Part shown: positions 52,163-63,800 of the stretch, in pieces
Numbering within the stretch: the stretch's first letter is position 1
How the letters are laid out: each line of letters begins with the position of its first letter
DNA from: Fennellomyces sp. T-0311
Taxonomy: Eukaryota; Mucoromycota; Mucoromycetes; Mucorales; Lichtheimiaceae
Direction: 5' to 3'
Length of the DNA: 64,000 nt
Assembly: GCA_025266875.1 (NCBI GenBank)
Contig: JALLLT010000010.1
Location: forward strand, 1-64,000
Position numbers and translations under genes: made by a program
The notes under the pieces: model-generated
Databases searched by the model: none
What the model was told of the DNA's origin: nothing
What the model saw: the letters and a program-made list of their open reading frames with translations, nothing else

Positions 52163-52286
52163 CATGGCAAGCTTAGTACAATTCGTCAGGTTGCTATGGA
52201 ACCGTCCACCGAACATATTACCATGGCAAGCTTAGTACAAAATGTCAGGTTGCTATGGAACCGTCCATCGAACATATTACCATGGC
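52163..52286. repeat. 59-bp direct tandem duplication
   Basis: Two adjacent copies of a unit starting CATGGCAAGCTTAGTACAA, at 52163 and 52222, plus the first bases of a third at 52281. The copies differ at only a few positions (around ATTCG versus AAATG, and CACC versus CATC). It lies in gene-poor DNA and looks like recent slippage or unequal exchange. Confidence 0.85.
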
Positions 52287-53051
52287 TCTGTGTATGGCAA
52301 CAGTGAGGGATGTACATAGGTGTTCGTTCTCTTCAAGATTCGAGCTGATTTTCTAGTATGTACGTAAACATGATTTTATGACAAAGCTTCATAAAAGCTG
52401 ATAACGATAATCATATTACATCAAAGTAGATATGAAACTCTTGGATATATGGATGTCTCGATAGACTTTGTATTTGATGCAACAATCTTTCCCGAACAGT
52501 GACAGGTGAGGCACGAGAGGTGAGCGGAATCAATTGGAACTGTTTTATCTAAGCAAAGAATGCACCGATTATAAAAAATAAACGAGTACCAACATCTAGA
52601 AGAATTACATCGCGCCCCAATGCTTCTGCGTACCTATTAGCGGAGAGAAATTTTGAAATGAAGGTTTACTGATTTGCGCTACAATAGTGCCGATACACGT
52701 TTGGGTCGCCGGACCATCGTAAATGCCCATTTGGCGCTAGATGTACTGCTATGTTCCTTGCTGTATCCAATACGTCGTAAAATATTAACTTGCCAACTAA
52801 TCATGACTGTCCGTTTATGCGTATGAACACTTCAGTTAGAACCCCATCGACACTCATTTAGCAGGTTCACTTTTGTATATACACGATATCCAGTATTGTA
52901 TTATGTTGTCTACTCTTGTTGTTTTTGAAGCATGCACTATATACCGCACACTCAGAATATTCCTCATAATGCGCTTGCAATTTCAAGCAACCATAACCGT
53001 GATCTCGCTTATTCGACCAGCCATTATCGTACTCTCTCCATTTCAACAAGC
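52287..53051. other. Gene-poor stretch, no gene seen
   Basis: AT-rich, with no protein-like frame longer than about 60 codons before the inverted-repeat element. Confidence 0.45.
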
Positions 53052-53053
53052 TA

Positions 53054-53225
53054 CAGTGGCTGCTTTATATAACGATACGATGGTGCAGCCCAAACTTTAT
53101 CGTTATATCAAAATATCGTTATATAAAATAGGATTTGGCAGTGATTACCGTATTGGTGCATCGAGAATTGTATCGTTATAGCGAATTATCGTTATATAAA
53201 ATATCATTATATAAAGCGACCACTG
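53054..53225. mobile_element. Miniature inverted-repeat element (Tc1/mariner or pogo type)
   Basis: A 172-bp element with near-perfect terminal inverted repeats of about 24 bp. The left end begins CAGTGGCTGCTTTATATAA, and the reverse complement of the right end begins CAGTGGTCGCTTTATATAA. Both ends are flanked by TA (52-53 and 226-227 of the 53 kb block), the target duplication of the Tc1/mariner-pogo superfamily. The interior has several copies of ATCGTTATATAAAAT-like words and no coding capacity. It is thus a non-autonomous MITE; its transposase source is not in the window. Confidence 0.82.
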
Positions 53226-53227
53226 TA

Positions 53228-53816
53228 CCCAATTTTTCGCTACATCTTTTGCCTTTTGTTTTGATCTTAGGGCCATTGTCGACTATTTGGCTGTGAAAGT
53301 CGATCTAATTAGGATAGGAGCAGGTCTATGCATCTTACAGAAATAAAAAATTATGAGAAAAGCATTCAATTCTGAAGGTATGGAAAAATAGGGCAGTTTT
53401 CAATATTTCTCACATATATTGAGGAGCAACCGTGGGCAACTCAACGAAGCGAAAGCCGGCCTGTACCCTGGATAACACAATGAAAGAGAATCCCAGGGAT
53501 ACGAACATCATGAAACACATGTTTCCACACAGCAACTATACACCTAATCTTTTAAGCTATGCTGATATGTAAAATATTTGCATAAATGCTTGCAAAACGA
53601 TATGCGACGATCCTATCTTATCGTAACATGGTGCCACTCAATGCTCCTGCTACATATCGAAAAGCAGCTAAGGATTCACTATCCACGGACGTGTTGGAAC
53701 GAATCATCGTCAAGCTTTACATCACCCGGCTCCCATGCACGCAAACCCAGTATAGCGCCTGGTTTCCAAACTTGAAAATTTAGATTCGTGAAGCGCGCGG
53801 CTTGACAGAAGCGACC
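53228..53816. other. Intergenic upstream of CBP80
   Basis: No clear gene. A 65-codon frame at 53586-53783 reads like protein (MLAKRYATILSYRNMVPLNA) and could be a decayed fragment or a chance frame. The right end holds the CBP80 promoter. Confidence 0.35.
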
Positions 53817-56800
53817 ATGAGTTACCACCAACGATCGCGGCAAGATGGTACACAGAAGAAAAATACAATGACGCGACCTTGATCAATAACCAACTTTGTA
53901 GGCAATCGCCACGGAAGAGGATCTGGCGGTTATAATGATCGTCGCTACAATAGAGGTATTGTTTTGTTTTGACAAGTATAGCAGCATCAAACTTGCGTTT
54001 AACGAATCATTAACAGACGATCGTCGAGGTGGAGGATATCGACGTAACCGCGCACCTTCACCTTCAAGAGATGACGAAGTGGAGGATATCGAAGTGCGTT
54101 TGCGTGGTCTTATAATCAAGATTGGTGACAAGGTTACTTCCAACTTTTTTGATCGCAACTAGGAATGAAAAAAAAGCTCACGGTTAAGCTTTTAGATCTC
54201 ACCCGAACTTCAAGTCAATCTGAAGAAAATGAAAAACATTCTGGATAATGACTATGTAAAGTATCCAGAGACCGTGCAGGATACGCTGAAAGCATGGTAC
54301 GTGTGTCGAAATGGTGACCTATTTTTTGATTCTAACAAGTGAATGGCAGCGTTTCTGAGTTACCTGCAAAATCACCTGTGTACGGCACTTTGTTTGGCTT
54401 GTTGAACGTATCCAGTCACGAGGTTGTTGCTAAGCTTATGAATGAAGTGAATGAGATGCTCAAGGAAACGGTTGTCGAGGCTAACTGGGCCAAATTGAAA
54501 CAACTGCTTCGATTCTATGGTGAACTGGTTAACGCAAACGTCATTCGGCCAACATCCTACTGCGGTTTGCTCAGCAATCTTTTGTCTGCTTTGGATGAAC
54601 CTAACCAGCACAGAGTATGTGAAGTAGTGACAAAAGGCGTAGATCGATTCTGATGATACATTTAGGCGCGATTGGATTGCATTGTCTACGTGGTTCTAGC
54701 CACACTGCCTTGGGTATTTCTTTTTTTTTTAAAAAAAAAAAGATCGACTGGATGATGTCCAGCTTGCTAAATTGATCACAAATAGAGCGGCAAAGAGCTT
54801 AGCGAACGAAGCACCGCGAACTTGAACCAGATTTTGCAGCAGATCGAAGCATATATGAATCGACGGGGACAAATCCCTAGCCGTGATATATTGCGTCGTT
54901 ACCGCGGTGGTATTCATGACAACCAGCAACGCGATGTATGTTGTCATTATCTGATGGTCATTAATAAGGCGAACTATTGATATTTATTATTATATAGGAA
55001 CTTACACATTTGTGGTCACTCATTCAAGAGCTTCGCAGCAAAGGATGGGACACTCCTCTGTTGCCCAAGCCTTATCAATGGTTCGACAAGGATTTTAGTT
55101 CTGCTTTGCAGGTATGTATTTTATGTGTATCCAATGTAAGCACACTTTAACACGAAGCCTTCGCAGCACGACGTCCCAGCTATCGAGCCACCAAAGCATT
55201 CAGATAGCGTAAACTATATCAAACCAGCCCGCCCTCTCAAAATCAATGTGGATGATGCAGGCGTCGTACGTACATGATCAAAAACAATGACACGATGCTT
55301 GCTAACTGCGTGCTTACTGAACAGTCGCTTCCCAATGTACCTGATCACAACGGACTCGAGTACTTTATCTTGCAAGATATCATCACAGATACGATCAAGA
55401 TCTTTGAATCTAACCGCAAAGAGTGCAGCAAGTATCTGCTTGCGATTGGACACAACTTTGAGGCTGGAAAGTTCCGGTCGCAGAACCAGCAACAAGATTC
55501 AGAAGATGACCGTATGGACGAAGACCCCACTGGATGGAGTCTGGCTGATGTCTTGATTGAGGTATATATACAAAAAACACATGTGCTTGCGGACGGTTGG
55601 TCTCATGCTGATTAACAGAATCTGTTTTCACAAATGCTTGATCTTCCTACGGCTCCCGTGCGTCAAGTATTTTACATGTGTATTCTTGCAGAGCTATGTC
55701 GTGCAGACAGTGCATCATTCCCAATGGCCCTGGGTCGAGGTGTCAAGCTTATTTTTGATAGTATCGAAGACATGGATGCGGCGTGCATCTATCGACTTGC
55801 CTGCTGGTTTGCACATCATTTGAGCAATTTCGGCTTCCAGTGGGATTGGGCAGCATGGCAAAGTACATTGTCGCTCGACCCTGCACACCCCAAGCTGTGC
55901 TTCATTCGAGAGACCCTTGAAAAGGATATTCGTCTGAGCTACTACGAGCGTATCAAAAGCACGGTACCTGAACCCTTCCATGCTCTGATACCAGCACAGC
56001 CTCCTGCGCCTGATTTCGAATATGAGAATGGCGATCATCCGTTACACGACTATGCAAAGGAGGTGATCAACAGTCTCAAGGCCAAGAAATCTGCCGACGA
56101 CGTCCAAGCTATTCTACAGCGATTCAAAGAGGAGCAAGGAACGCAAGGCGCTGATGAGCAAGAGCAATTCAGACAGATGCGTGAACTATTTTTGCAATCC
56201 ATGTTACTTGTCGGCAGCAAGAGTTTCTCGCACGTACTGAACGTGGTCGAGCGTTATCTCGACGTGCTACGCTTTGTGAATTCTACTCCCGAAGGCCGGT
56301 TACACAGTGTTCAAATTGTTGCCTCGTTCTGGAAACAAAACTCACAGGTACGCAATGAAGCAGCGTGTTTGAAGCAAAAAAGCTGACAGAAGATAAAGTT
56401 CCTTGGGATTTTACTCGACAAGTTGCTCAATTACCGAGTGATTGACCCCAGTTCGGTCATAGCATGGGCATTTGAAAAGGACCAGTTGGACCACGCAGAA
56501 CGGTAAGTCCATTCATTCGTTTCTGTTTGGCGTTCGATGACCGAGTTTTTCGGTAGATCGTTCACCTGGGAGATCCTTGAGAACACGCTGAACAAAGTCG
56601 TTACGCGAGTGCAGCAAGTCAAGGCCAAACTTGAAAACTGTCAGCAAATGCACGCCGAAAATGAAGCCAAGCGAGCACAGGAAGCATTGACAGAAAGTAA
56701 GGCGATCCATGCCAACATCTGGTAGCTGGGTTACTAAGCTTGCATCATGTAGTGGCACAAGCTGAGGCACAACAGGAACTCGATACGCTTCGTCTCATTG

Positions 56801-57166
56801 AAAACTCACTGGCGACGGTATCGCGAGAACAAAAAGAAGTGTTTATCGTCGCATACCAAAAGTTCGTGCAGGTGTTGCAGGAGCAACTTACATCGTCCGG
56901 ACAAGGACAGGCAGATGCTGAATTGACATGGACATATCGCTGGATCTTTGGATGGTTCCGGGAAATGATGCGACTGGTATGTTGTGCGGCAGTGGATACA
57001 TCGCTCGATCTAAAGCTGGTTTCTTTTTTTGTAGTATTACAAGGACTGTAGCGGCTTCTTAACCACCATGGAAACGGTTGTTTTCACCAACGACGTGGAT
57101 GAGCGCATTACAGCAGTCTTTGCGGACGTGAAAGGAATGCAGGAGGAAGAGACATCCGTAGTGTAG
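53817..57166 (+). CDS. NCBP1/CBP80: Nuclear cap-binding protein large subunit CBP80
   Basis: Fifteen exons: 53817-53847, 53902-53955, 54017-54132, 54196-54296, 54350-54614, 54666-54713, 54786-54935, 54998-55111, 55167-55265, 55325-55561, 55619-56347, 56399-56502, 56557-56696, 56753-56976, 57035-57166; 847 residues. An N-terminal RG/Y-rich tail (GNRHGRGSGGYNDRRYNRDD) precedes the MIF4G domain starting DIEVRLRGLIIKIGDK and continuing YGTLFGLLNVSSHEV and LDCIVYVVLATLPW. The second MIF4G-like part has RLACWFAHHLSNFGFQWDWA and FIRETLEKDIRLSYYERI. The third has GSKSFSHVLNVVERYLDVL, then a coiled coil. With CBP20 it binds the mRNA cap in the nucleus and couples capping to splicing and export. The RG-rich extension, encoded by two tiny exons, replaces the NLS-rich tail of the human protein. 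The stop lies 29 bp from the converging prefoldin gene. Confidence 0.95.
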
Positions 57167-57195
57167 GACCAGTGTTTTATTGTGTTTAAAAGAAT

Positions 57196-57715
57196 CTAGT
57201 CTTTTTCCAAGTTGATCGAGTTGCCGAATTTCGCGTAGAGTGCCGCCTTGAGTTCTGTCATTTTGCCTTTCACCGAATCTATTTCGCTTTGTAGTTCCTC
57301 GAGCTTGAGATCCAGCTTCTCTGAATCCTTTGCCACGCGTTCAAGTGCCTCGGACACCGGGATATGCACAAACGCGTCGCCAACTTTGTGTCGAATAGCC
57401 TCATCTTCGTCTGCTAACTCGAGTTCCATCGATACATCGTCAAGATACTCTTTTTCTTGCTATATTCACATTGAGCCCACTGCTGACAAAATATACAATC
57501 AAAAGCATACCTTCATCTTTTCGTGTTCTTCTTCGAGATTGTCAATCTTTGCGTTTAATTTGCTGAATTCGTTAATCTTTTGCTGATCAACCCATGATAC
57601 CTCGACATCGGCATCATTTTCAGATTGCTGATTGAGCTATGGACCATGTGAATAAGTATGTTGTGGTAAATTAGCTGCCCTGGGATAGTAGACTTACCAT
57701 GCGCAGACTAGACAT
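57196..57715 (-). CDS. GIM3/PFDN4: Prefoldin subunit 4
   Basis: Three exons, 57698-57715, 57511-57636 and 57196-57459; 135 residues. The beta-type prefoldin layout is complete: first helix (VSWVDQQKINEFSKLNAKI), then LELADEDEAIRHKVGDAF, the hairpin-like FVHIPVSEALERV and the second coiled-coil helix. It ends YAKFGNSINLEKD, the FG.SINLE tail that marks subunit 4. Prefoldin hands unfolded actin and tubulin to the CCT chaperonin in the cytosol. Exon 1 carries only six codons. The gene is head to head with RIB7 and tail to tail with CBP80. Confidence 0.95.
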
Positions 57716-57954
57716 GATTGTGCTGAGGTATAAGTAAGTTTGACAAGCGTTGCGTGCGTTCGCTGGTTAAAACCCAATTTGACTTTTAAACGTGTATTAA
57801 CTGATCCATGGATGGCAGTAACAAGATGACAACACTTTGATAGGAAACAGCATGGGTCACATAGTAGCCAATTCATGGCAGATCCATTCGATTAATTTGG
57901 ACCAGCGAGGACTTTTTAGAGTTCCAACTTGTTTCCCAATCCCTTTTCCCGAAA
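57716..57954. promoter_or_regulatory. Shared divergent promoter region of prefoldin 4 and RIB7
   Basis: 239 bp between the two opposing start codons. It includes a pyrimidine-rich run just before the RIB7 ATG (TTTCCCAATCCC-like, near 57930-57950), usual for fungal transcription starts. No specific factor site identified. Confidence 0.45.
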
Positions 57955-58906
57955 ATGGATGCACGCTACGCGGCTGCACAAGAGTTCCTTGATGGTGTAT
58001 ACACCCACTGGCAATCATCGGATGAAACACGACCCTTCGTCACGCTGACATACGCCCAGAGTCTGGATGGTATGATTTCCAAACAGGGAGAGCAGTTACT
58101 TTTGAGTGGTCCTGAAAGTATGGCTATGACGCATAGGTAATATGACAGAAAAAAAAGTTGCAGAAAGACCGCGTTACTCAAGCATGGGAACAGATTGCGA
58201 TTGCTCCATGACGGAATTCTGGTTGGCATAGGGACCGCCAAGATTGATAATCCTCAACTCAATGGTAACAAGCACAAAAATTCAATGGGACCTTTCCTTA
58301 ATCGTTTACCTTGAAGCACGTCATGTCCCTGAGAATGATTTACGTAAGTATGCGCAGCCGCGGCCAATTGTGTTGGATTGTCGACTCGAACTACCGTTGG
58401 ACTGCAAGCTACTGCAAAACTTTCGCAATGGAACTGGCCAGCAACCGTGGGTTGTGACAACCGCGGCAAGTTCCACACCAGCTGCTGTAAGTTTAGCCCT
58501 TACATGTTTCAAAAATAGCAAATAATCTCATGATTTTGTACAGAATGCACTAATTGAAGCAGGTGCACACCTCATTCACATCCAAGGTAAAAACTACTAT
58601 GCACACGTAGAAAGAAATTTGACAAAATGTACATATATAGGACAGGGCGATCGTCCAACACTCGCTAGCGTATTCGGGACGCTGAAAAAACATGGGATCA
58701 CGCGACTTATGGTGGAAGGCGGGGCCAAGATCATTCAATCATGCCTTGACAGCGAGTGTCTGGATCAGCTGATTGTTACGGTGGCTCCGCTGTTTGTAGG
58801 CGACGGGGGTGTGAAAGCTGGGACCCGCGCCCACCAGCTAAACAATGTCGAGTATCGTCAATTTGGTCAGGATATTGTGGTTTCAGCCAAACATCAGATT
58901 ACATAA
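57955..58906 (+). CDS. RIB7: 2,5-diamino-6-ribosylamino-4(3H)-pyrimidinone 5'-phosphate reductase
   Basis: Five exons, 57955-58136, 58194-58264, 58317-58486, 58544-58586 and 58641-58906; 243 residues, practically the yeast Rib7 length. This enzyme carries out the NADPH-dependent side-chain reduction in the fungal riboflavin pathway. Visible family motifs are FVTLTYAQSLDGMISKQGEQ, LLLSGPESMAMTHRLRLLHD, GILVGIGTAKIDNPQLN, RPIVLDCRLELP and the NADPH-site ITRLMVEGGAKIIQS, then LDQLIVTVAPLFVGDGG. It has no deaminase domain, as expected in fungi where Rib2 does that step. Its stop is 35 bp from the converging transcription factor gene. Confidence 0.96.
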
Positions 58907-58916
58907 TCAAAGCTTG

Positions 58917-58941
58917 TATATGTATATATATATATAAACAA
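58917..58941. repeat. TA microsatellite
   Basis: A TATATA run between the converging 3' ends of RIB7 and the Zn2Cys6 factor gene, probably part of the shared 3'-end processing region. Confidence 0.7.
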
Positions 58942-60530
58942 TTACTTTATATCACGCATTATATTATCATAATCGGTAGGCACAAGTATACTTGACATAT
59001 CCGATTGCCATGGCATGCTGAATGGTGCTGTAGTAGTAGTAGGAAATTTAGAATATTCGAGCGTAGTAGGCTTTTGTTGTTGTGGCGGGGCATAGACTAA
59101 ATCATGAGGTTGCATCCAAACCAGTTGGTGCGTTTCATCATCTGAACTCCACCGATCAGTCATGGTTGTGCTGTTGGACGTGGTAATCGTACTGTTGGAA
59201 GAAGTTGACGTAGTGGTATCGCATAATCTGAAGTTTTCGAGGTTTTCCATAGGTGGGGACGGTGAGGTCCAGTGGAATGCATGTTGAGGGTCAGTCAGTG
59301 CGACAGCGCTTAATTCATCTTGTGAAAGCGACTGACTCTGTAATTGTTGTTGTTGCTGTTTTGGCGTAATTGGTCTGACAGCGGCAGCAGCAGTCGAATC
59401 ATACTATAAATACAATAAGTCTCTCTGACAAATTCTCTCCCAAAAACCAATCAAATTTACCATGACTAATGGTTCATTGCCTGCTTGTTGTACGGTGAGG
59501 AGACACACAATGTATAAACGATCCAACGAGCTTGGAACGAATAAATCGGCGCCTAAACCGCCACCAAGATAGAACCGCGCGTCCAAGGGTTCACAATAAG
59601 ACGCATTCGGTCGCTTAAAGTGAAGTGTTTCTTTGAAAGTTTGGGAACCGTTTGCAATACTGAGTAGCTTAGAAGGTGGTACGTTGACAAAGTGTTCGGA
59701 AGTAGTCGTGAACTTTGATGCCGGGCGATTGTTATCCGTCAGGCACCGATGCACATTTTCGAGACTATCAGTCGATACAAGAAAGTCGTACAATGATCGA
59801 TGGGCTAATTGCTGCGGGTAAAGCCCCAAGAATTCGAGTACTTCGTCTGATACACGCGCACAGCGCATATCCATCGACAAAAATATCTAACGGAATAAAT
59901 GGGTTACTTGTTGAACGAGAGTGCCGTGGTAAGTCCAAGTGCTTACGGTCATCATTGAGTCGACTTGTTCTTTTGGCTCTTGATAACCCGGTGGTTGCGT
60001 CATGGTGAACGAAGAGTTTGCTAAGCCCGGTGCCAGTGCGGGTGCGACGGCCATTGACATGGCAGCGACACCAGTAGAGCTGTTGTTGATCGTTCGCTGC
60101 TTCTCAACTTTATCGTGCTTCCAAGTCGTTGTTCGTTTGTCTCGGAGTTTCGGGCGGCCCCGCTTTTTGTGCTGAATATCATAGCACGAATCAGTCTTTC
60201 CCATGGAAACACATCGTTTGCACGGTCTTGACACTATATTGAAGGGCTGATAAGAATAATGTTGAAAAAGGGGAGGCTATTGTCGCGTTTTATTACTTAC
60301 AATCGCATGCTAAGTGTGCTTTTTTACAGTTGACCTAATAAAGAAAACAGGGTGTATTATTCAGCAAAGATGTAAGCTGCGGGAAAGTTTAGACTGCTGG
60401 AATAACCTACGCATGCTGTAGGAACGTGTGATTTGCTGGATCGCTTTTTCGTTATGCTTGTACTGGAAGATGTACTTGAGGGCGAGGCGGGCGACGGTAA
60501 AGAATAGCTGCGTGAGGCGGGTATATCCAT
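58942..60530 (-). CDS. Zn2Cys6 transcription factor with PAS-like domain
   Basis: Five exons, 60411-60530, 60301-60334, 59947-60233, 59461-59886 and 58942-59403; 442 residues. A Ser-rich N-terminus is followed by a complete binuclear cluster at residues 40-68: CVNCKKAHLAC then CKRCVSMGKTDSC, spacing CX2CX6CX5CX2CX8C. Next is a basic arm (HKKRGRPKLRDKRT). The cluster is assembled from three exons, the middle one of only 34 nt. At about 150-240 a PAS-like segment begins IFLSMDMRCARVSDEVLEFL and continues LYPQQLAHRSLYDFL. The C-terminus is Gln/Thr/Ser-rich with an acidic stretch, likely an activation region. The cluster resembles the ERT1/AcuK/Rds2 carbon-metabolism regulators, which also have a PAS-like region; target genes cannot be told. 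Confidence 0.88.
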
Positions 60531-60887
60531 AGTGTGGGGTAATAAATCGGAAGGGGAAAAAGGAGAAGCGTTGACACGGATCTCTCTCCACATTTTTTTT
60601 GTTCAGTTGTTGCAACCGTTCGTTTCCGCCTCTTCCCACATCAGGCGAGTGGGGGAGAGGTTACGACCCCCAATGTCGAGCTTGCGGGAAATAACGTGGT
60701 TGGCCCGGACATTTTTAAGATACAAATTTCCTAATAGTTTAACCGTACAGAAACGGTAATATGTCCGCTTTTTCCACGGACCAAACGGTTTACATAATGC
60801 CACCCTCGTGTGATCCTCTAGACTCTCGGGTCGTCAGAGTAGTAAAATACATATATATTAATGCTTTCTAAAGAGTCCATATCGTCA
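60531..60887. promoter_or_regulatory. Intergenic upstream of the Zn2Cys6 factor gene
   Basis: Lies between the start of the transcription factor gene and the stop of the SEC7 gene, both on the minus strand. No gene seen; it holds the factor's promoter and the SEC7 3' UTR. No operator can be named. Confidence 0.4.
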
Positions 60888-63800
60888 CTATTGAGTAATC
60901 TTGTAAGTCCGGCCTACGCGAAGAAGTAAAGTGCGCAATGCACCGCGGATTTCGGGCAGCATGTGTTCTTGTCCGAGCAGCTCGACCGCTGGCAGATAGA
61001 ACTGTGGCACGTGCTTCAGGAACTATTTTTGTATAAAGATGGTTAATAAGAGAAAACGGGTAACGCGTTTTGGGTTTATCCCTTACATCTTCGTCCTGAA
61101 GCTGAGCTAATCCGTTCAGGATGGAAATCACGACTGGAGTCCATGCGGCAATGTTCTTGGGCTTGGTCTCGTGATCAAGTTCCGTGTACAGTGTGAATAT
61201 CTCATTACATAACCTAAATGTGGAAAACCCGCGGCACTCAGGGTTAATATGCGGCTGATTACATATGATGCCCGGGGCGGGAAGAGAGAGAGAGAGAGAG
61301 AGAGCAGCTTACGGTATCAGAGTTTGTTCGATTTCGTCGCGTCGCTCATCGCGATCGCTGATGTTTTCCAGATTGGCATACATGCGCATCAACACTGAAA
61401 CATAGCAACCACCACTAGATGTTTCTTGTTTCAACAGATTAGGTAATTGCTTCATAAAACCTGGTAAGGCGAAAAAAGGAACAAGTTAACGTTTGTGCTA
61501 CTTGCCTGTTATAGACGTAGTACGATAAGCTTACCGAATCGCCACAAGGCCATACGCAAATCACTATCTTCATTAAAGTGTTTGGCAAAGTGGAACGATC
61601 TTCCCAGACATTCCATTAATTCCATTAAATGCCCGGCAGGGAATGCGCAATAAACTGTGTCCTTTCCGAGCAGCTCATTTACGGTCTGGATGAGCATAAG
61701 CTGTAGTACACATTTGACAATCACTTGCTGGAACCCTCGCTGACGTTCTTCGCTGACTTCGGCCTGACCCGCCGAACTGCCAGCGCCATCCTGTGGCGGC
61801 ATTTCAAAATTGTTGGCAGATTGGCCTTCGCTCGTTGCCATACTCTTGACTTTGTCAACCAGATCTTTGGTGTCTTCAAACAAACCGTACGCCGTCGTCT
61901 TTTCAAACAAATTGATAAAGGTTTCGGTCACCAGGTCCCAACAATGTGTGTCAAACTTCTCCACATTCGTTTCGATATATTGCTCAAGGCATTCGCAGCC
62001 AATGCGTGCGAGGGTATCGTTATCTGTTTGGTCGACTCGTTAGTACGTCCAGGGTCCAATCACATAATCTGCCACACGCTAACCTTGGGTGATACAGATC
62101 CCGAATAGGCCCAAGACATGACGCATCATTCCTTTCATGTTGTCAAAGTAGAACGTGTATAGGTCAACGACGTTGCGCAGTGCCTCAATCATTGTAGTAG
62201 ACACCCAGACACTGAGATCCTCAGGTGACATGTTGCGATGATGCACAGAGTTTGATTTCAAGTCATCAAACAAGGGGAAAACGATCTGTCGAGAAATGGT
62301 TGTCCAGAACTCAGGGTGATATCGTGATCCGTGCTGTTTCAGCGTATCAAACAGATACTGCAGTGATCTAACGTCGCCAGTGAGTTTGCTCGTCTTTACC
62401 CTGCACCCATCTTTCCGCAGACTTACCTCTTGCGCACTTCGACATCGTCGCTCTTCATGGTGACTTCTCTGAAACCAAAGAGAACGGCAAACCAGAATTT
62501 GACCAAAAAGTCATCCTCTGATTGCACCGTCTGCGGGTTTGCGCTGTGTGCGTCAGTGATCTCAATCGTCTTATTCTTTTCCGCAATATCCAACATGCGA
62601 GGAATGGTGTCCTTGATCATGTCCAGTGCCGGTAAGCTGCAGTTTTAACATCAGTCTACGAATGCTATTGCCCGAAAGATGGCGTACCTGATCTTTTGGA
62701 ATTTCTTGTTCTTTGAAAACTCGGTCAGACATGAAATGTAATCCGGGAAGGTTCCGTTTGCCACAATGTCATTGAAGCGTTCATTGGTCACACTTCGGAC
62801 AATATCAAATGTCATTTGGACAATTGATTCTATTGATATGCCACTTTTAGTGCGTTTGATTAGATATGCAAAATAAACCTTACCGGATGTTTCGCGAGCA
62901 CCCGTGGAAAACACGGCAAGCATAGTTTTCCAGCCTGATCGGATGTTATGGGCCTTGGCAAGGATCATCTGCGATAAACAACGCAAAACCTGTTTTTTGG
63001 GAGCACGTGAATGAATTGTTTATGTTGCACGACAGCCAGGCACCTTAGATACCTACCATGTCCTTGATCGCAACTTCTGGATTGTTCGCTAGAACTTCCC
63101 GGAAAGGCATCAAAAAGTCCTTTTGAAACTTAAAGTGAGGCAACTCTTCCTTTTCAAGGAACTGCATCGACAGCTGTCGAAGAGAATCCAGTGCAAAGAA
63201 GGCAACGTTGAAATTCGATTGACAGGCAACCTTGTTGAAGTATTCACCCAACACTGCCCAGATGTTGGACCATTCCATACGGATACGGTTCATGTTGTAG
63301 TATGAGATTTCAACCAGCTTTTGCAAACTGTACATGCGTGGGTGCTCCAAGTGCGCCGACGACACAATTTCCTCCCACGAAGTCTTGCACAGTGCTTTGA
63401 CAAAATCAACGATGGCATCCTAGTCATTGGTGTAAGTTGTAGTCTTTCACAAACCATCCAATTGCACTTACGCCATTGAGATTAACCGTGGCAGTGAATA
63501 GCTTGTCAGCTGCCAATACAAGTGACTGAGAGCTACCTGCAGATGCTACCTCCTCGGTAACAGATAACTGTGTGGCTGTACGGGACAACTTGCGGGAGGA
63601 GTTAAAGGAAGATGAACGGCGGGAGAGATCGACAGAGCTCTTCGTCATTGTCGCTTGTTGCGGCGGGCGCTTAGTTGTAAAATCAGGCAAGGCACCTTGA
63701 TCAACGCCGCTGGTAATGAGTTGGAAGCGCTCCAGCTGACTGACGGTTGAGAGGATATCCTTCCAGCTTCCCTTGAGATAATTTCCGTCGACTGCTGCCA

